A stretch of 64,000 nt of DNA from Chitinophagaceae bacterium (lineage in GTDB: Bacteria > Bacteroidota > Bacteroidia > Chitinophagales > Chitinophagaceae). The stretch covers positions 924,501 to 988,500 of the forward strand of contig JADKIE010000001.1 of NCBI GenBank assembly GCA_016721385.1, read 5' to 3'. Positions 49,188 to 58,414 of the stretch are shown one piece after another. Position 1 is the first letter of the stretch. Each line of letters starts with the position of its first letter. The notes below the pieces were generated by a model, which was not told where the DNA came from, ran no database searches, and saw nothing but the letters and a program-made list of their open reading frames with translations. Both the position numbers and the translations under genes were made by a program.

Positions 49188-49880
49188 TTACTTACACAAA
49201 CTATCATCAAGCAATTGCTCAAAAAATGCGCCAATGTTATTTTGTCTATCCACAAAGTGAAGCTCCAGCATCCAATGTCGCTGGTTTCCGTTTTTATCTG
49301 ATTGTAAAATATCTGCATGATTATCCGGATGCACATCTAAGCATAAGTCATTGGGATCGTCGGGTTGTTCATGCGGATAATAACCTATAATATGCCCGGC
49401 AATAGGATTGCCGAATTGGTACCCATAACTTTTCGTAAGGCTATCTACGTAATTAAAAAATTGTGATCCTGTAAGTGTAGTTTGTTTAAAGTACCATTCA
49501 TTTGCAGCATACCATGCGGCTTCAATATCTTTTTTAATTTTAAGTTTTAATGGGTCGTTTCCTAAAACATACGTTCTGCTAAGATCGGCTTCCCAGCCAT
49601 TAAACACAGGATGAAAATCAAAAAACAAAATATCGTCTTCCTGTATCATTATGTTGGGAGGGTCGGCAATATAAGGTTGTAATGTATTTACGCCTGTTCG
49701 TACTATTTTTTTGCCCCAATGAGTTGTTGTGCCAAATTCTTTTGTTGCTATTTGTACTATTTCATCAGAAAGTTGTGCTTCGGTTTTTCCGGCAACTATT
49801 AACCCTCTGTTTTCTACAGTATCAAATAACTCTATTGCTTTTTGTTGGGCATTAAAAAGTTGCTTTTTTGTTTCACTCAT
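49188..49880 (-). CDS. M24 family metallopeptidase
   Basis: From ATG at 49880 the protein has 230 residues. Metal-ligand residues of the pita-bread fold are seen as Asp in ILFFDFHPVFNGWEADLSRT, His in IAGHIIGYYPHEQ and Glu in HWMLELHFVD. It is shorter than most Xaa-Pro peptidases and matches the small M24 group. An aminopeptidase role is likely but not assured. The longer ORF start at 49991 has poor codon sense and is rejected. The gene is intact. Confidence 0.85.
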   Translation of the reverse strand: MSETKKQLFNAQQKAIELFDTVENRGLIVAGKTEAQLSDEIVQIATKEFGTTTHWGKKIVRTGVNTLQPYIADPPNIMIQEDDILFFDFHPVFNGWEADLSRTYVLGNDPLKLKIKKDIEAAWYAANEWYFKQTTLTGSQFFNYVDSLTKSYGYQFGNPIAGHIIGYYPHEQPDDPNDLCLDVHPDNHADILQSDKNGNQRHWMLELHFVDRQNNIGAFFEQLLDDSLCK

Positions 49881-49982
49881 AATATTTGTTTGGAAAACAA
49901 ATATAAAATTTGCATCCGTGTTGGTATTACCGTTTGTATAATAAAAACTATAGCAGCGGGAATAAAGTTTATAAACTAACAA

Positions 49983-50014
49983 AAAAGCCACTTGATTTAC
50001 ATCAAATGGCTTTT
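49983..50014 (-). terminator. Terminator of the RND efflux operon
   Basis: A hairpin of AAAAGCCACTTGAT and ATCAAATGGCTTTT (one mismatch) lies 21 bases after the RND permease stop. On the minus strand it is followed by a TTTTTT run. It is a good rho-independent terminator. Confidence 0.8.
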
Positions 50015-50034
50015 GTAAACTGTATATTTAAAAC

Positions 50035-53000
50035 CTACTTCTTTTCTTTTAACAAACCATTCCACACTTTTTTGCCTTGTAATTTTTTAATTAAATACAT
50101 TAACCCAACAAAAATAAAAAAGAAAGGACCTGCAAAACCTAATATGGCAATAAACTTAGTGCCGTAAAATCTTTCCATTGGCCTTTTTAACCTTTCCGCA
50201 ATAATGTACATACTTGGTACCATCATAAGTGTAAGGAAGAATGCAAATATTAATCCGTAAATAATTGTCCAGCTTAGTGGTCCCCAAAACACCACACTAT
50301 CGCCACCAAAAAATATATGAGGGTTTAAGTGCTGAAAGAAAGACACAAAATTAATATTAAACCCAACGGCTAATGGAAGCAATCCAAGTATGGTAGCAAT
50401 TGCCGTTAGCAATACCGGTATAATACGTATTTTACCTGCTTGTATAGCTGCTTCTTTGGTTTTCATTCCACGGCCACGTAACTCGTCGGTAAACTCTATT
50501 AACAAAATGCCGTTTTTAATTACAATACCTGCCAAGCCAACAATACCAACACCCAGCATAATTGTGGCTATAGTTTTACCCGTAAGTGCATAGCCTAATA
50601 ATACGCCTATTACAGAAAAAAATATTTCGGTAAGAACAATAAAAGGTTTGCTCAACGAATTAAATTGCAAAACTAAAATCAGAAAAATTAAACCCAAGGC
50701 AATTGCCAGTGCTGTACCTAAAAATTTTGAGGTTTCGGCCTCTTGCTCTCCCTGCCCGGTTTGTTTTATAACAATATCGGCAGGTACTTTTGTAATTGAT
50801 TTAAAGTTGGCTATTTTTTCGGCCAGCTCTTTATTTACCTGCGCTGTCATTGAAGGATCTAATACGTTTGACTGTAATTGTATGGTACGCTTTACATTTT
50901 TACGGGCAATTGCTCCCGATGTATTGGTATAATCTACCGTGGCAACAGCGCTTATAGGTATAGATTTTACCATCATGGTATTCATATCCATAAATGTAAT
51001 ACGCATGTTCATTAAATCGGTAATGTTATTACGCAATAAGTCGGAATAGCGTAGTTGAATTTTATATTCATCTTCGCCAACTTTTAATTTACTTACTTCT
51101 TTACCAAATAATGCCGTACGTAATTCCATTCCTATTTGCCCAGTACTAAGGCCTTCCATCATCGCTTTTTGCCTGTCTATATTAAGTGTAATTTCGGGGC
51201 TGTTTAAATCTACATCCATCCTTAAATTCTCTACACCATAAACCTGATTGGTATCTAAATAATTAGACAGGCTGCTTGCCACTTTGGCAATTGTTTCGTA
51301 CTCATCGCCTACTATTTCGATATTTACCGGTGGATCTGTTGGCGGCCCTCCATCTTCTTGCGCTACTTCAATACTTGCGCCCGGTATGCCTGTCATTTGT
51401 TTACGTATTTCGTCCATAAACGGCTTGGTAGCTTTACCATGGCGCTTTTCGTACTCCACAAATGATATTTGTATTCTACCTAAATTAGGGCGTACACTTC
51501 TGTTATTATCTCTTGGATTACCTGCACTGTTGGCTACATTGGTAATAATACTCTCTACAATACTTCCGGGAGTTCCGGGGTTTTCATTTCCTAAAACAGC
51601 ATGTACTCTTTTTTCCAGCACAGCAGTAACGCTATCGGTTGTACGAAGACTGGTACCTACAGGCATTTTTAAATACACATAAATAAAATTAGGATCGCCA
51701 CTGGGGAAGAAGGTACTTTCATTACCTCTTGCCATCAATAACACCACTGAAACAGGAAACAGTAAAAAAAGTACTACCAACATCCAAACAGGTCGCCATC
51801 CTTGCAATACCCAACGCAACAATTTTTCATACTTATCCATCAACTTTGGTAAGGCGCTGTGCTGAAATTTATAAATAACATCTTTTAAAAAGAAACTATT
51901 TATAAGCATTAGCAATGCCATAAAAAATAAAAAGTTAGCAAAGCCATGATATGTACCTCCTTTACCTGCAAGCATGCCTGCCCCAATTAAATGAAACAAA
52001 ATGCCGGAAACTATTGCAGCCCAAAACCATTTGTTTTTAAATACTGCATTTTTGGGTTTATCAAATGCTTTACCCTCTGGCTTCATAAAGCTTACGGCAA
52101 ATACAGGGTTAAAAATAAACGCTACAATTAATGATGCTGCCAAGGTTAAAATTAAAATAGTAGGCAAGTAAATCATAAACTTACCAATTATCCCTTTCCA
52201 AAAAAGTAAAGGGAAAAATGGAGCAAGTGTTGTTGCAGTACCCGCCAATACCGGAATAAAAACCTCCCCTGCAGCTTCTTTGGCGCTTTTAATAATGGGC
52301 ACTTTACCATTATCGTAAATGCGATGTGTGTTTTCAATTACCACAATGGCGTCATCTACAATAATTCCTAATCCAAACAACAATCCAAACAGCACAATAA
52401 AATTTAACGTAACGTTAGTGCCTACAATGCCATCTGCAATGGGTAAAAATAAAAAAGCCACAAACACACTTAGCGGCACACTTAGTGCCACAAAAAATGC
52501 ATTGGTAACTCCCATAAAAAACATCAATATAAGTAACACTAAAACAAAACCTATTATAATTGTATTCACCAATTCTTCAAAAGATGTTTTTGTTTGTTTA
52601 CTTTGATCGCCGGTAATTACTACTTTTAAATCTTTAGGTAATTCGTCCTCGGCCTGCATTTTGGCAGTAATGGCTTTTATTTTATCGGCAGCATTTATCA
52701 GGTTTTCGCCGGCTCTTTTTACAATATTTAATGTAATTACATTTTTACCATCCAACCTTGCTACGCTTTCCTTATCTTTTATTGTATCTTTTAATTGTGC
52801 AATATCTTTTAAATAAACACTGCCACCTCTGGCACTGCTGCGTACAATTATATCTTGTAAATTTAATGCACTGGTAAACTGGCCTTTTACTTTTAGTGTA
52901 CGTTTTTTATCGCCTACTTCTATAAGGCCTGCAGTAATATCTCTGTTTTCGTAATTAACAGCATTTTCAATATCTCTAAAGCTAATACGTGCTGCCTGCA

Positions 53001-53619
53001 TTTTGTAGGGATCAACATTTATTTGAATTTCTCTTTCGGGAGCACCAACAATTTCGGCCCTTGTAATTTCGGGCAGTTCTTCAAAATGATCCTGCATTTT
53101 ATCGGCAAACTGCTTTAACTTAACCCCATCGTAATCGCCGCTAAGGTTTACAAACATTATTGGCATTTCACTAAATGCAAATTCCTGTGCATTGGGTTGC
53201 TGCGTTAAATCGGTTGGTAAATCAGATTGGGCTTTATCAATTGCATCTTTAACTTTTTGTTTGGCTATTTCGGTTTTTACATCCGTATCAAACTCTACAA
53301 TTATTAAACTAAAATCGGTTTGCGATGTGCTGGTAACTTTTTTAACTTTTGCACCACTAATACCTTTTAATTGTTTTTCAATTGGCCGGGTTACTAAATT
53401 TTCTATATCCTTTGGGGAATTACCCACATACACTGTTGAGATACTTATTGTAGGCACAACAATATCCGGAAACTGCTCCTTAGGCATGGTATTAAACTTA
53501 ATTAACCCGTATGCAGATATAAGTATGGCTATTATATAAATAGCCGTACGGTTATCTATAGCCCAACTGGTAAGTTTAAATTCTTTAATCTTTGTTTTTA
53601 TTCCTTCAATTAAGTTCAT
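50035..53619 (-). CDS. RND efflux transporter permease
   Basis: A protein of 1194 residues, complete. It has 12 membrane segments in two repeats: TM1 near 25-45, TM2-6 near 355-530, TM7 near 620-640, and TM8-12 near 985-1150. Two large periplasmic loops show RND phrases such as PEITRAEIVGAPEREI, TRPIEKQLKGISGAKVKKV and FGLGIIVDDAIVVIENTHRI. An extra hydrophobic patch (about 535-590) is longer than in AcrB. It exports small molecules using protons. It is the third transport gene of the tetR-tolC-hlyD-RND unit. The substrate is unknown. Confidence 0.93.
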   Translation of the reverse strand: MNLIEGIKTKIKEFKLTSWAIDNRTAIYIIAILISAYGLIKFNTMPKEQFPDIVVPTISISTVYVGNSPKDIENLVTRPIEKQLKGISGAKVKKVTSTSQTDFSLIIVEFDTDVKTEIAKQKVKDAIDKAQSDLPTDLTQQPNAQEFAFSEMPIMFVNLSGDYDGVKLKQFADKMQDHFEELPEITRAEIVGAPEREIQINVDPYKMQAARISFRDIENAVNYENRDITAGLIEVGDKKRTLKVKGQFTSALNLQDIIVRSSARGGSVYLKDIAQLKDTIKDKESVARLDGKNVITLNIVKRAGENLINAADKIKAITAKMQAEDELPKDLKVVITGDQSKQTKTSFEELVNTIIIGFVLVLLILMFFMGVTNAFFVALSVPLSVFVAFLFLPIADGIVGTNVTLNFIVLFGLLFGLGIIVDDAIVVIENTHRIYDNGKVPIIKSAKEAAGEVFIPVLAGTATTLAPFFPLLFWKGIIGKFMIYLPTILILTLAASLIVAFIFNPVFAVSFMKPEGKAFDKPKNAVFKNKWFWAAIVSGILFHLIGAGMLAGKGGTYHGFANFLFFMALLMLINSFFLKDVIYKFQHSALPKLMDKYEKLLRWVLQGWRPVWMLVVLFLLFPVSVVLLMARGNESTFFPSGDPNFIYVYLKMPVGTSLRTTDSVTAVLEKRVHAVLGNENPGTPGSIVESIITNVANSAGNPRDNNRSVRPNLGRIQISFVEYEKRHGKATKPFMDEIRKQMTGIPGASIEVAQEDGGPPTDPPVNIEIVGDEYETIAKVASSLSNYLDTNQVYGVENLRMDVDLNSPEITLNIDRQKAMMEGLSTGQIGMELRTALFGKEVSKLKVGEDEYKIQLRYSDLLRNNITDLMNMRITFMDMNTMMVKSIPISAVATVDYTNTSGAIARKNVKRTIQLQSNVLDPSMTAQVNKELAEKIANFKSITKVPADIVIKQTGQGEQEAETSKFLGTALAIALGLIFLILVLQFNSLSKPFIVLTEIFFSVIGVLLGYALTGKTIATIMLGVGIVGLAGIVIKNGILLIEFTDELRGRGMKTKEAAIQAGKIRIIPVLLTAIATILGLLPLAVGFNINFVSFFQHLNPHIFFGGDSVVFWGPLSWTIIYGLIFAFFLTLMMVPSMYIIAERLKRPMERFYGTKFIAILGFAGPFFFIFVGLMYLIKKLQGKKVWNGLLKEKK

Positions 53620-53672
53620 AGCATTTGTTTTGTAGTCATCATTATTTCCATTACGCTGTTTTGGAAATTCTT

Positions 53673-54887
53673 TTACTTGGTATTATCCGCCACTAATTGT
53701 CCTTCGTATAAATTTTGATAACCTTCTGTAATAATTAAATCTCCGACTGTTAACCCTCCTTTTATTTCAACTAATGAGCCGTTAACCTCACCAACAGTTA
53801 CATTTTTTTTGTGGGCAATTGTTTTACCATTGCTTTGTTTATATAATACGTAAACATATTTACTTGTTTCGTCGCTTTGTATAATATTTACCGGAATTAC
53901 CATTGCATTTGCTGCCGCATAATCCAATATTTTTAAAATAGCGGTTTGATTGGGTTTTACAGCACCATCGTAAGGTATACGTGCCTCGGCAACAAAGCCA
54001 CGTTGCGTAGCATCTATCGATTGGCTTATTAATGATATGGTAGAATTTATTTTTCGGTTTAAATCCGGAATAGTAATTTCTACAAAAGATCCTTTGTGCA
54101 TCCTTAATAAATAATTTTCGGGCACATTGGTTACTGCTTTTAAGCTACTAGTATTTACAATTTTTATTTGTGGACCCATGGCAGTCATTCCCTGAAAGGT
54201 TTCACCTACTCTAATATTTACCACATCGGCTATTCCACTAACATCGCTATATACATTGCTGGTATTTAATTGCTCAATGGCAACTTTTACCTGTTCGTTT
54301 GCTGCTACCAATTGGTTTTCTAAACTTTCTACGTTTGTTTTAGCGGTTATCAATTGCACTTCGGTACCAATGCCCTGATCCCATAAATTTTTCTGGCGTT
54401 GATAAATATTTTTTGCAAAACCCAGTTGTGTTTTAATGCCTTCCATAGCTTTACGGGCTGCAACAATTTGCTGGCGTACAATGGCATCATCTAACTTTAA
54501 TAACAATTGGCCTCTTTTTACAGATTGCCCTTCTTTAATATAAACAGCTTTTACCTGTGCAGGCCCTAAACGGGGCGATATGTAAGAAATATTATCGGCA
54601 TCAATATGCCCTTGCAAATCTATAAAGTGCTGAAAATTTTGTGTAGCAACAGGCATTGTGCTAACCAATTTTATTTTGGCATTATTTCCATTGGCTGTAT
54701 CTAATTTTGCCAATTCGTCCTGCAGTTTTTTAATTTGATCTTCGGCTTTAGTTTTATCGCCTTTAAGTTTTTCCAGTTCTGTTTTTTTATCATTTAATGT
54801 AGCATTACCATCTTTTTTACTGCCACCGCAAGATGCAATTAGCGTAATGCTGATTAAAACAACAGCCATTGATACAATTCCCTTCAT
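53673..54887 (-). CDS. RND periplasmic adaptor (membrane fusion lipoprotein)
   Basis: From ATG at 54887 the protein has 404 residues. A lipoprotein signal with lipobox LIASC (Cys near residue 20) is followed by a heptad-rich segment (about 35-65), a lipoyl half (ARLGPAQVKAVYIKEGQSVK), a coiled-coil hairpin, the second lipoyl half, and a barrel and MP domain. It links the permease to TolC. An extra N-terminal coiled coil before the first lipoyl half is uncommon. The gene is intact. Confidence 0.92.
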   Translation of the reverse strand: MKGIVSMAVVLISITLIASCGGSKKDGNATLNDKKTELEKLKGDKTKAEDQIKKLQDELAKLDTANGNNAKIKLVSTMPVATQNFQHFIDLQGHIDADNISYISPRLGPAQVKAVYIKEGQSVKRGQLLLKLDDAIVRQQIVAARKAMEGIKTQLGFAKNIYQRQKNLWDQGIGTEVQLITAKTNVESLENQLVAANEQVKVAIEQLNTSNVYSDVSGIADVVNIRVGETFQGMTAMGPQIKIVNTSSLKAVTNVPENYLLRMHKGSFVEITIPDLNRKINSTISLISQSIDATQRGFVAEARIPYDGAVKPNQTAILKILDYAAANAMVIPVNIIQSDETSKYVYVLYKQSNGKTIAHKKNVTVGEVNGSLVEIKGGLTVGDLIITEGYQNLYEGQLVADNTK

Positions 54888-54929
54888 TTGAATAAATTTT
54901 AAATAGTTAATTAACAATTCTTAATTAAA

Positions 54930-56270
54930 TTATAGTTTTCCTACAGCTTTTAAATAATCTATTTTAGCGCTGATAGCGTCGTACAATGCACTATAGTAAT
55001 TGGTTTGCGCTACTTTTAATTCCGTTTGAGCTGTATATATTTCCTGATTACTGCCGAGGCCTTGTTCGTATTTCTTTTTTGTTGTATTGTACACTTTTTC
55101 GGCTAAAGCCATATTTTGCTTTTGTACATCTATGGTTAACAAAGCGCTTGTCATTTTTAATTTAGATGTGTTTACATCATAATCAATAGACTGTTTAACC
55201 AACTCAATATTGTTTTTTATTTTATCAACATCTAATTGTGCTTTTGTAATTTTTGCTTTACGGGCATTGCCATCAAAAATGGGCACGGCTACTTTTAACC
55301 CAACCAACGAAGTTGTGAACCAATCGCCTTTGCCAAAAAAATCGAATTTACTGCGTTGTGCATTTTTTTGGTAAGAGGCAAATGCAACTACAGTAGGAAT
55401 TTTACTTAATTTATACCGTTTTACATTATACTCGTTTAGTTGCTGAGCAATAGTTAACACTTGAATTTCTTTGCGTTGCTTGTAATCGTAAGCATCGGTT
55501 AAAATATTTTCTTTCAATGTTTCTTCGCTTATGGTATCCGTTAATATTAAAATATCTTTTTTCGGCATATTCATCAAAAACTTTAAACCTGCATTTCCTG
55601 CAGCAATTTGGTTTTCTATTTTTGCTTTTCGGTGGTTAAGTTATTAAGCTGTACCTGCACTTTATCAATATCTAACCTTTCGGCAAAGCCATTTTTAAAT
55701 ATTTCTTTAACATCATGCAACAGTTTTTCAAAGCGTTCAATATTAGCATCAATAGCTGCCACTTGCTTTTTTAGCTACAACCAACTGGTAATATATTTTA
55801 TAAATGTTTGCTTTTATTTGCTCTTGGGTTACTTCTACATTTTTTGTTGCCAACTCCAATGCTGCACTACGGGCTTGCAAACCAACAAAAACCTGCCCAT
55901 CAAACAAAATTTGCGAAGCATCAATTGAGCCAGTAGAAGTATATTTTGTGCCAAATTGTACCGGAATTTTAATTCCGGGTTGACCAAATATTTCTCCCGG
56001 AATTAGGCTTGTGGGAATATCCAAAAAATCATTAAACGAAAAACTGCCACTAACCTGTGGGTAAGCCACTGCAGTAAATTCTCTGTTAGTTTGCTTTTGT
56101 ATTTGAACATCCAACAATGCATTTTTAACCTGTATGGTGTTGTTTACCGCATAATCTACCGCTTGCTTTACCGAAAAAGAATTGGTGTTTTGTGCAAAAG
56201 CAGGTAGCGAAAAAAATACAATAATTATTGCCGTAATATTTTTTAAAATACGTTGAGTTTTAAATACCAT
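54930..56270 (-). CDS. TolC-family outer-membrane factor (frameshifted)
   Basis: The N-terminal part (55749-56270) has a signal peptide (ends PAFAQ) and TolC helices (SVKQAVDYAVNNTIQVKNAL). The other part (54930-55577) has the barrel strand SLVGLKVAVPIFDGNARKAK and later helices. Between them, other frames give KVQVQLNNLTTEKQK and NQIAAGNAGLKFLMNMP. Two single-base errors, near 55760 and 55620, would join the pieces. It forms the outer-membrane channel of the efflux pump. Confidence 0.88.
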
Positions 56271-56273
56271 CTT

Positions 56274-56891
56274 TTATTTTTTTAATCTTTCTTGTTGTTT
56301 TTTTTGAATTAATTTGTATCCTTTTGGCGATGATATTCCAAACAAAAAGTGTTCGCCAATAATTAACATTAAATCTTTTAAAGGATATTTTTTGGAAAGC
56401 GGAAAAACCTCCGGATTAAATACCAGCATCATCGATTCTAATCTAAATTTTGCCAGCACTTCTACATTAATATCATCTCTGTAAAGCCCTTCTGCAATAC
56501 CTCTTTGTATATTTTGCTGAATCATTTTTAAAATAAATTCATCTTTATGCTTTTGAAAACGCTTAAATGCAGTGGGGTGAAATTTTTGCATTTCAAACAA
56601 CACCATTGGATTCATTTCGCCTAATTGCTCTGCCACCACATCTATCACATTATACACTTCTTCAATAGCATTATTGGAGTTGGTGGTAGATTTCATACAA
56701 TCCTTTTGATCCAACTCAATATCATATTCCAAGGCAGCCTCTACCAGTTCGTCTTTATCGGCAAAGTGCTGATAGAGGGTTTTTTTACTCATACCCAACT
56801 TTCCGGCTATATCATCCATAGATACCGATCTAAACCCATATTTCATAAATAAGGCGCAGGAGTCTTGTACTATTCTGTCTTTTATTTCCAT
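56274..56891 (-). CDS. TetR/AcrR-family regulator of the RND operon
   Basis: A protein of 205 residues. The N-terminal HTH reads VSMDDIAGKLGMSKKTLYQH then FADKDELVEAAL (about 23-54). The C-terminal helical domain is ligand-binding. It is 3 bases upstream of tolC and in the same direction, so it is cotranscribed and probably represses its own operon. The ligand is unknown. The gene is intact. Confidence 0.9.
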   Translation of the reverse strand: MEIKDRIVQDSCALFMKYGFRSVSMDDIAGKLGMSKKTLYQHFADKDELVEAALEYDIELDQKDCMKSTTNSNNAIEEVYNVIDVVAEQLGEMNPMVLFEMQKFHPTAFKRFQKHKDEFILKMIQQNIQRGIAEGLYRDDINVEVLAKFRLESMMLVFNPEVFPLSKKYPLKDLMLIIGEHFLFGISSPKGYKLIQKKQQERLKK

Positions 56892-56991
56892 TTTTAAAAA
56901 TCGAACCGCAAAACTAAGAAAACTTTTAATGTAACCAAAGTTTCCATCCTAATATTTTACCGCTTAACCAAAACTTAATATTTACAAATAA

Positions 56992-57019
56992 ATAAAGCAG
57001 CCTTAACAGGCTGCTTTAT
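56992..57019 (-). terminator. Terminator after the potassium-cluster porin
   Basis: An 11-bp perfect stem (ATAAAGCAGCC and complement) with a 6-base loop lies 21 bases beyond the porin stop, followed on the minus strand by a T-rich stretch. Confidence 0.75.
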
Positions 57020-57039
57020 AAAGTGTTGCATAAAATAAT

Positions 57040-58410
57040 TTATAACCTGAAAAGTACCGCTAACAGCACTCTTGTTTCATCTTTTACTAAATCGGGTCGC
57101 CAGGCAGGATCAAGTGGTGTTGTACTATAGCCAGTTTGAGAAGTAACACCGCCTTTACCGGCAAAGTATGGTATGGTTGAATGCCTGGTTACCAATTCGA
57201 CCCTAAATGTTAGACTTTGATTTGGCATAAAATCTAGGTTGGTTGAAATATCCCACCCTTTAAATTTATCGCCTGGGTTTGCACTAAACGGGAATGCGCC
57301 TTCGGTTTGTGTGGGATTATTTGGATTGGGTAATGGACTTGCCTGCCCAGTAGGGTATAATACTAAATATCTACCCGGGTTTGTCATCATCCCTCCACCA
57401 ACTGTCCAAGCCATTTTATTTTTTGCAAACCATATTCTGTTATAAAACATTGCACTGGCAAAATATTGAGCAGGCCCTTTAGTGGAGTCGTTGTTTTTAA
57501 ACCCATTTACTCCTCCACCTTTTTCATAACCAACATCTGCCGTTAACGAAAAGGCTGCTTTTGTAATTCCGGTTGATGAAGGGTTGTTATAGTAACGTAC
57601 CAACAAGCTGTTATCGGAATGAAAACGTTTACGACTAGGAATACCTGCAGCATCTTTTCCTAAATAATTATTGGTTAATACTTTTAAATTGCTATTTGGC
57701 ATCCATGTTACATTACCACCAATCCCGGGCATTTTATTAAATTTTCCATAACTCTGCCAGCCATTTATTATCCAAGGTTCTATTTTTAAATTTTTGGTGG
57801 GATGTATTTGAATACGAACGCCATTAAAAAACCAAGGCGTATTATCGGATGTAAATGAGGCCTGATACTCCCAATTTTCGGGCTGATAATAAGAGTTTAA
57901 ACCAATATAGCTCATAAACATCCCTGCATCAATATTTATACCGTACCATTTATTTATATGATACCCGGCGTATGCTTCACTTAAATAACGATATACATTA
58001 GCTAATTGATATTGCCCTCTGTAAGGGCTATAATCGTTACGAGGCACTACAATACTTCGTGTACCAAACTGTGTCATAAATCTTGCTCTTGCATTTTTGT
58101 AAGTAAAATCTCCTCCAAAATGCAGAGCCGAAAGTTGTACTTCGTTATTACGAGCCAAAGCTGTAGAGCCCACCACTGTATTATCGTTTGGGTTATTAAA
58201 AGAGTGCGTATAATTTACATCAATTAAAATACTTGGTGTAAAATACTTCATGTCTTTAAATACAGAAGACTCTCTTCTATCACTTCCATTGTGCCAGGTT
58301 TGATCGATACCTTCAAAAGGTTCGCCTTTTTGTTGATTGGGTTTTTCTGTTTGTGCATAGCTTACTGTTGTGTTTAATGCAAACAGTGATATCATTAACT
58401 TCAGTTTCAT
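57040..58410 (-). CDS. Outer-membrane beta-barrel porin (BBP2-like) of the potassium cluster
   Basis: From ATG at 58410 the protein has 456 residues. A signal peptide (ends VSYAQ) is followed by amphipathic strands with BBP2/OmpL-like phrases such as EAYAGYHINKWYGINIDAGM and TPWFFNGVRIQIHPTKNLKI, ending in VLLAVLFRL with an aromatic Phe near the end. It lies 4 bases after the kup stop. The same kind of porin is often encoded beside kdp operons in Bacteroidota, so a role in ion entry is likely. The gene is intact. Confidence 0.82.
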   Translation of the reverse strand: MKLKLMISLFALNTTVSYAQTEKPNQQKGEPFEGIDQTWHNGSDRRESSVFKDMKYFTPSILIDVNYTHSFNNPNDNTVVGSTALARNNEVQLSALHFGGDFTYKNARARFMTQFGTRSIVVPRNDYSPYRGQYQLANVYRYLSEAYAGYHINKWYGINIDAGMFMSYIGLNSYYQPENWEYQASFTSDNTPWFFNGVRIQIHPTKNLKIEPWIINGWQSYGKFNKMPGIGGNVTWMPNSNLKVLTNNYLGKDAAGIPSRKRFHSDNSLLVRYYNNPSSTGITKAAFSLTADVGYEKGGGVNGFKNNDSTKGPAQYFASAMFYNRIWFAKNKMAWTVGGGMMTNPGRYLVLYPTGQASPLPNPNNPTQTEGAFPFSANPGDKFKGWDISTNLDFMPNQSLTFRVELVTRHSTIPYFAGKGGVTSQTGYSTTPLDPAWRPDLVKDETRVLLAVLFRL

Positions 58411-58414
58411 ATTT

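Noticed and set aside
49881..49991. Longer N-terminus of the M24 peptidase
   Set aside because: Tyr/Asn-rich residues without family similarity; ATG at 49880 gives the usual start.
50390..53539. Open frames on the + strand opposite the RND permease
   Set aside because: They have no recognisable motifs and lie wholly inside a strong conserved gene, so they are shadows.
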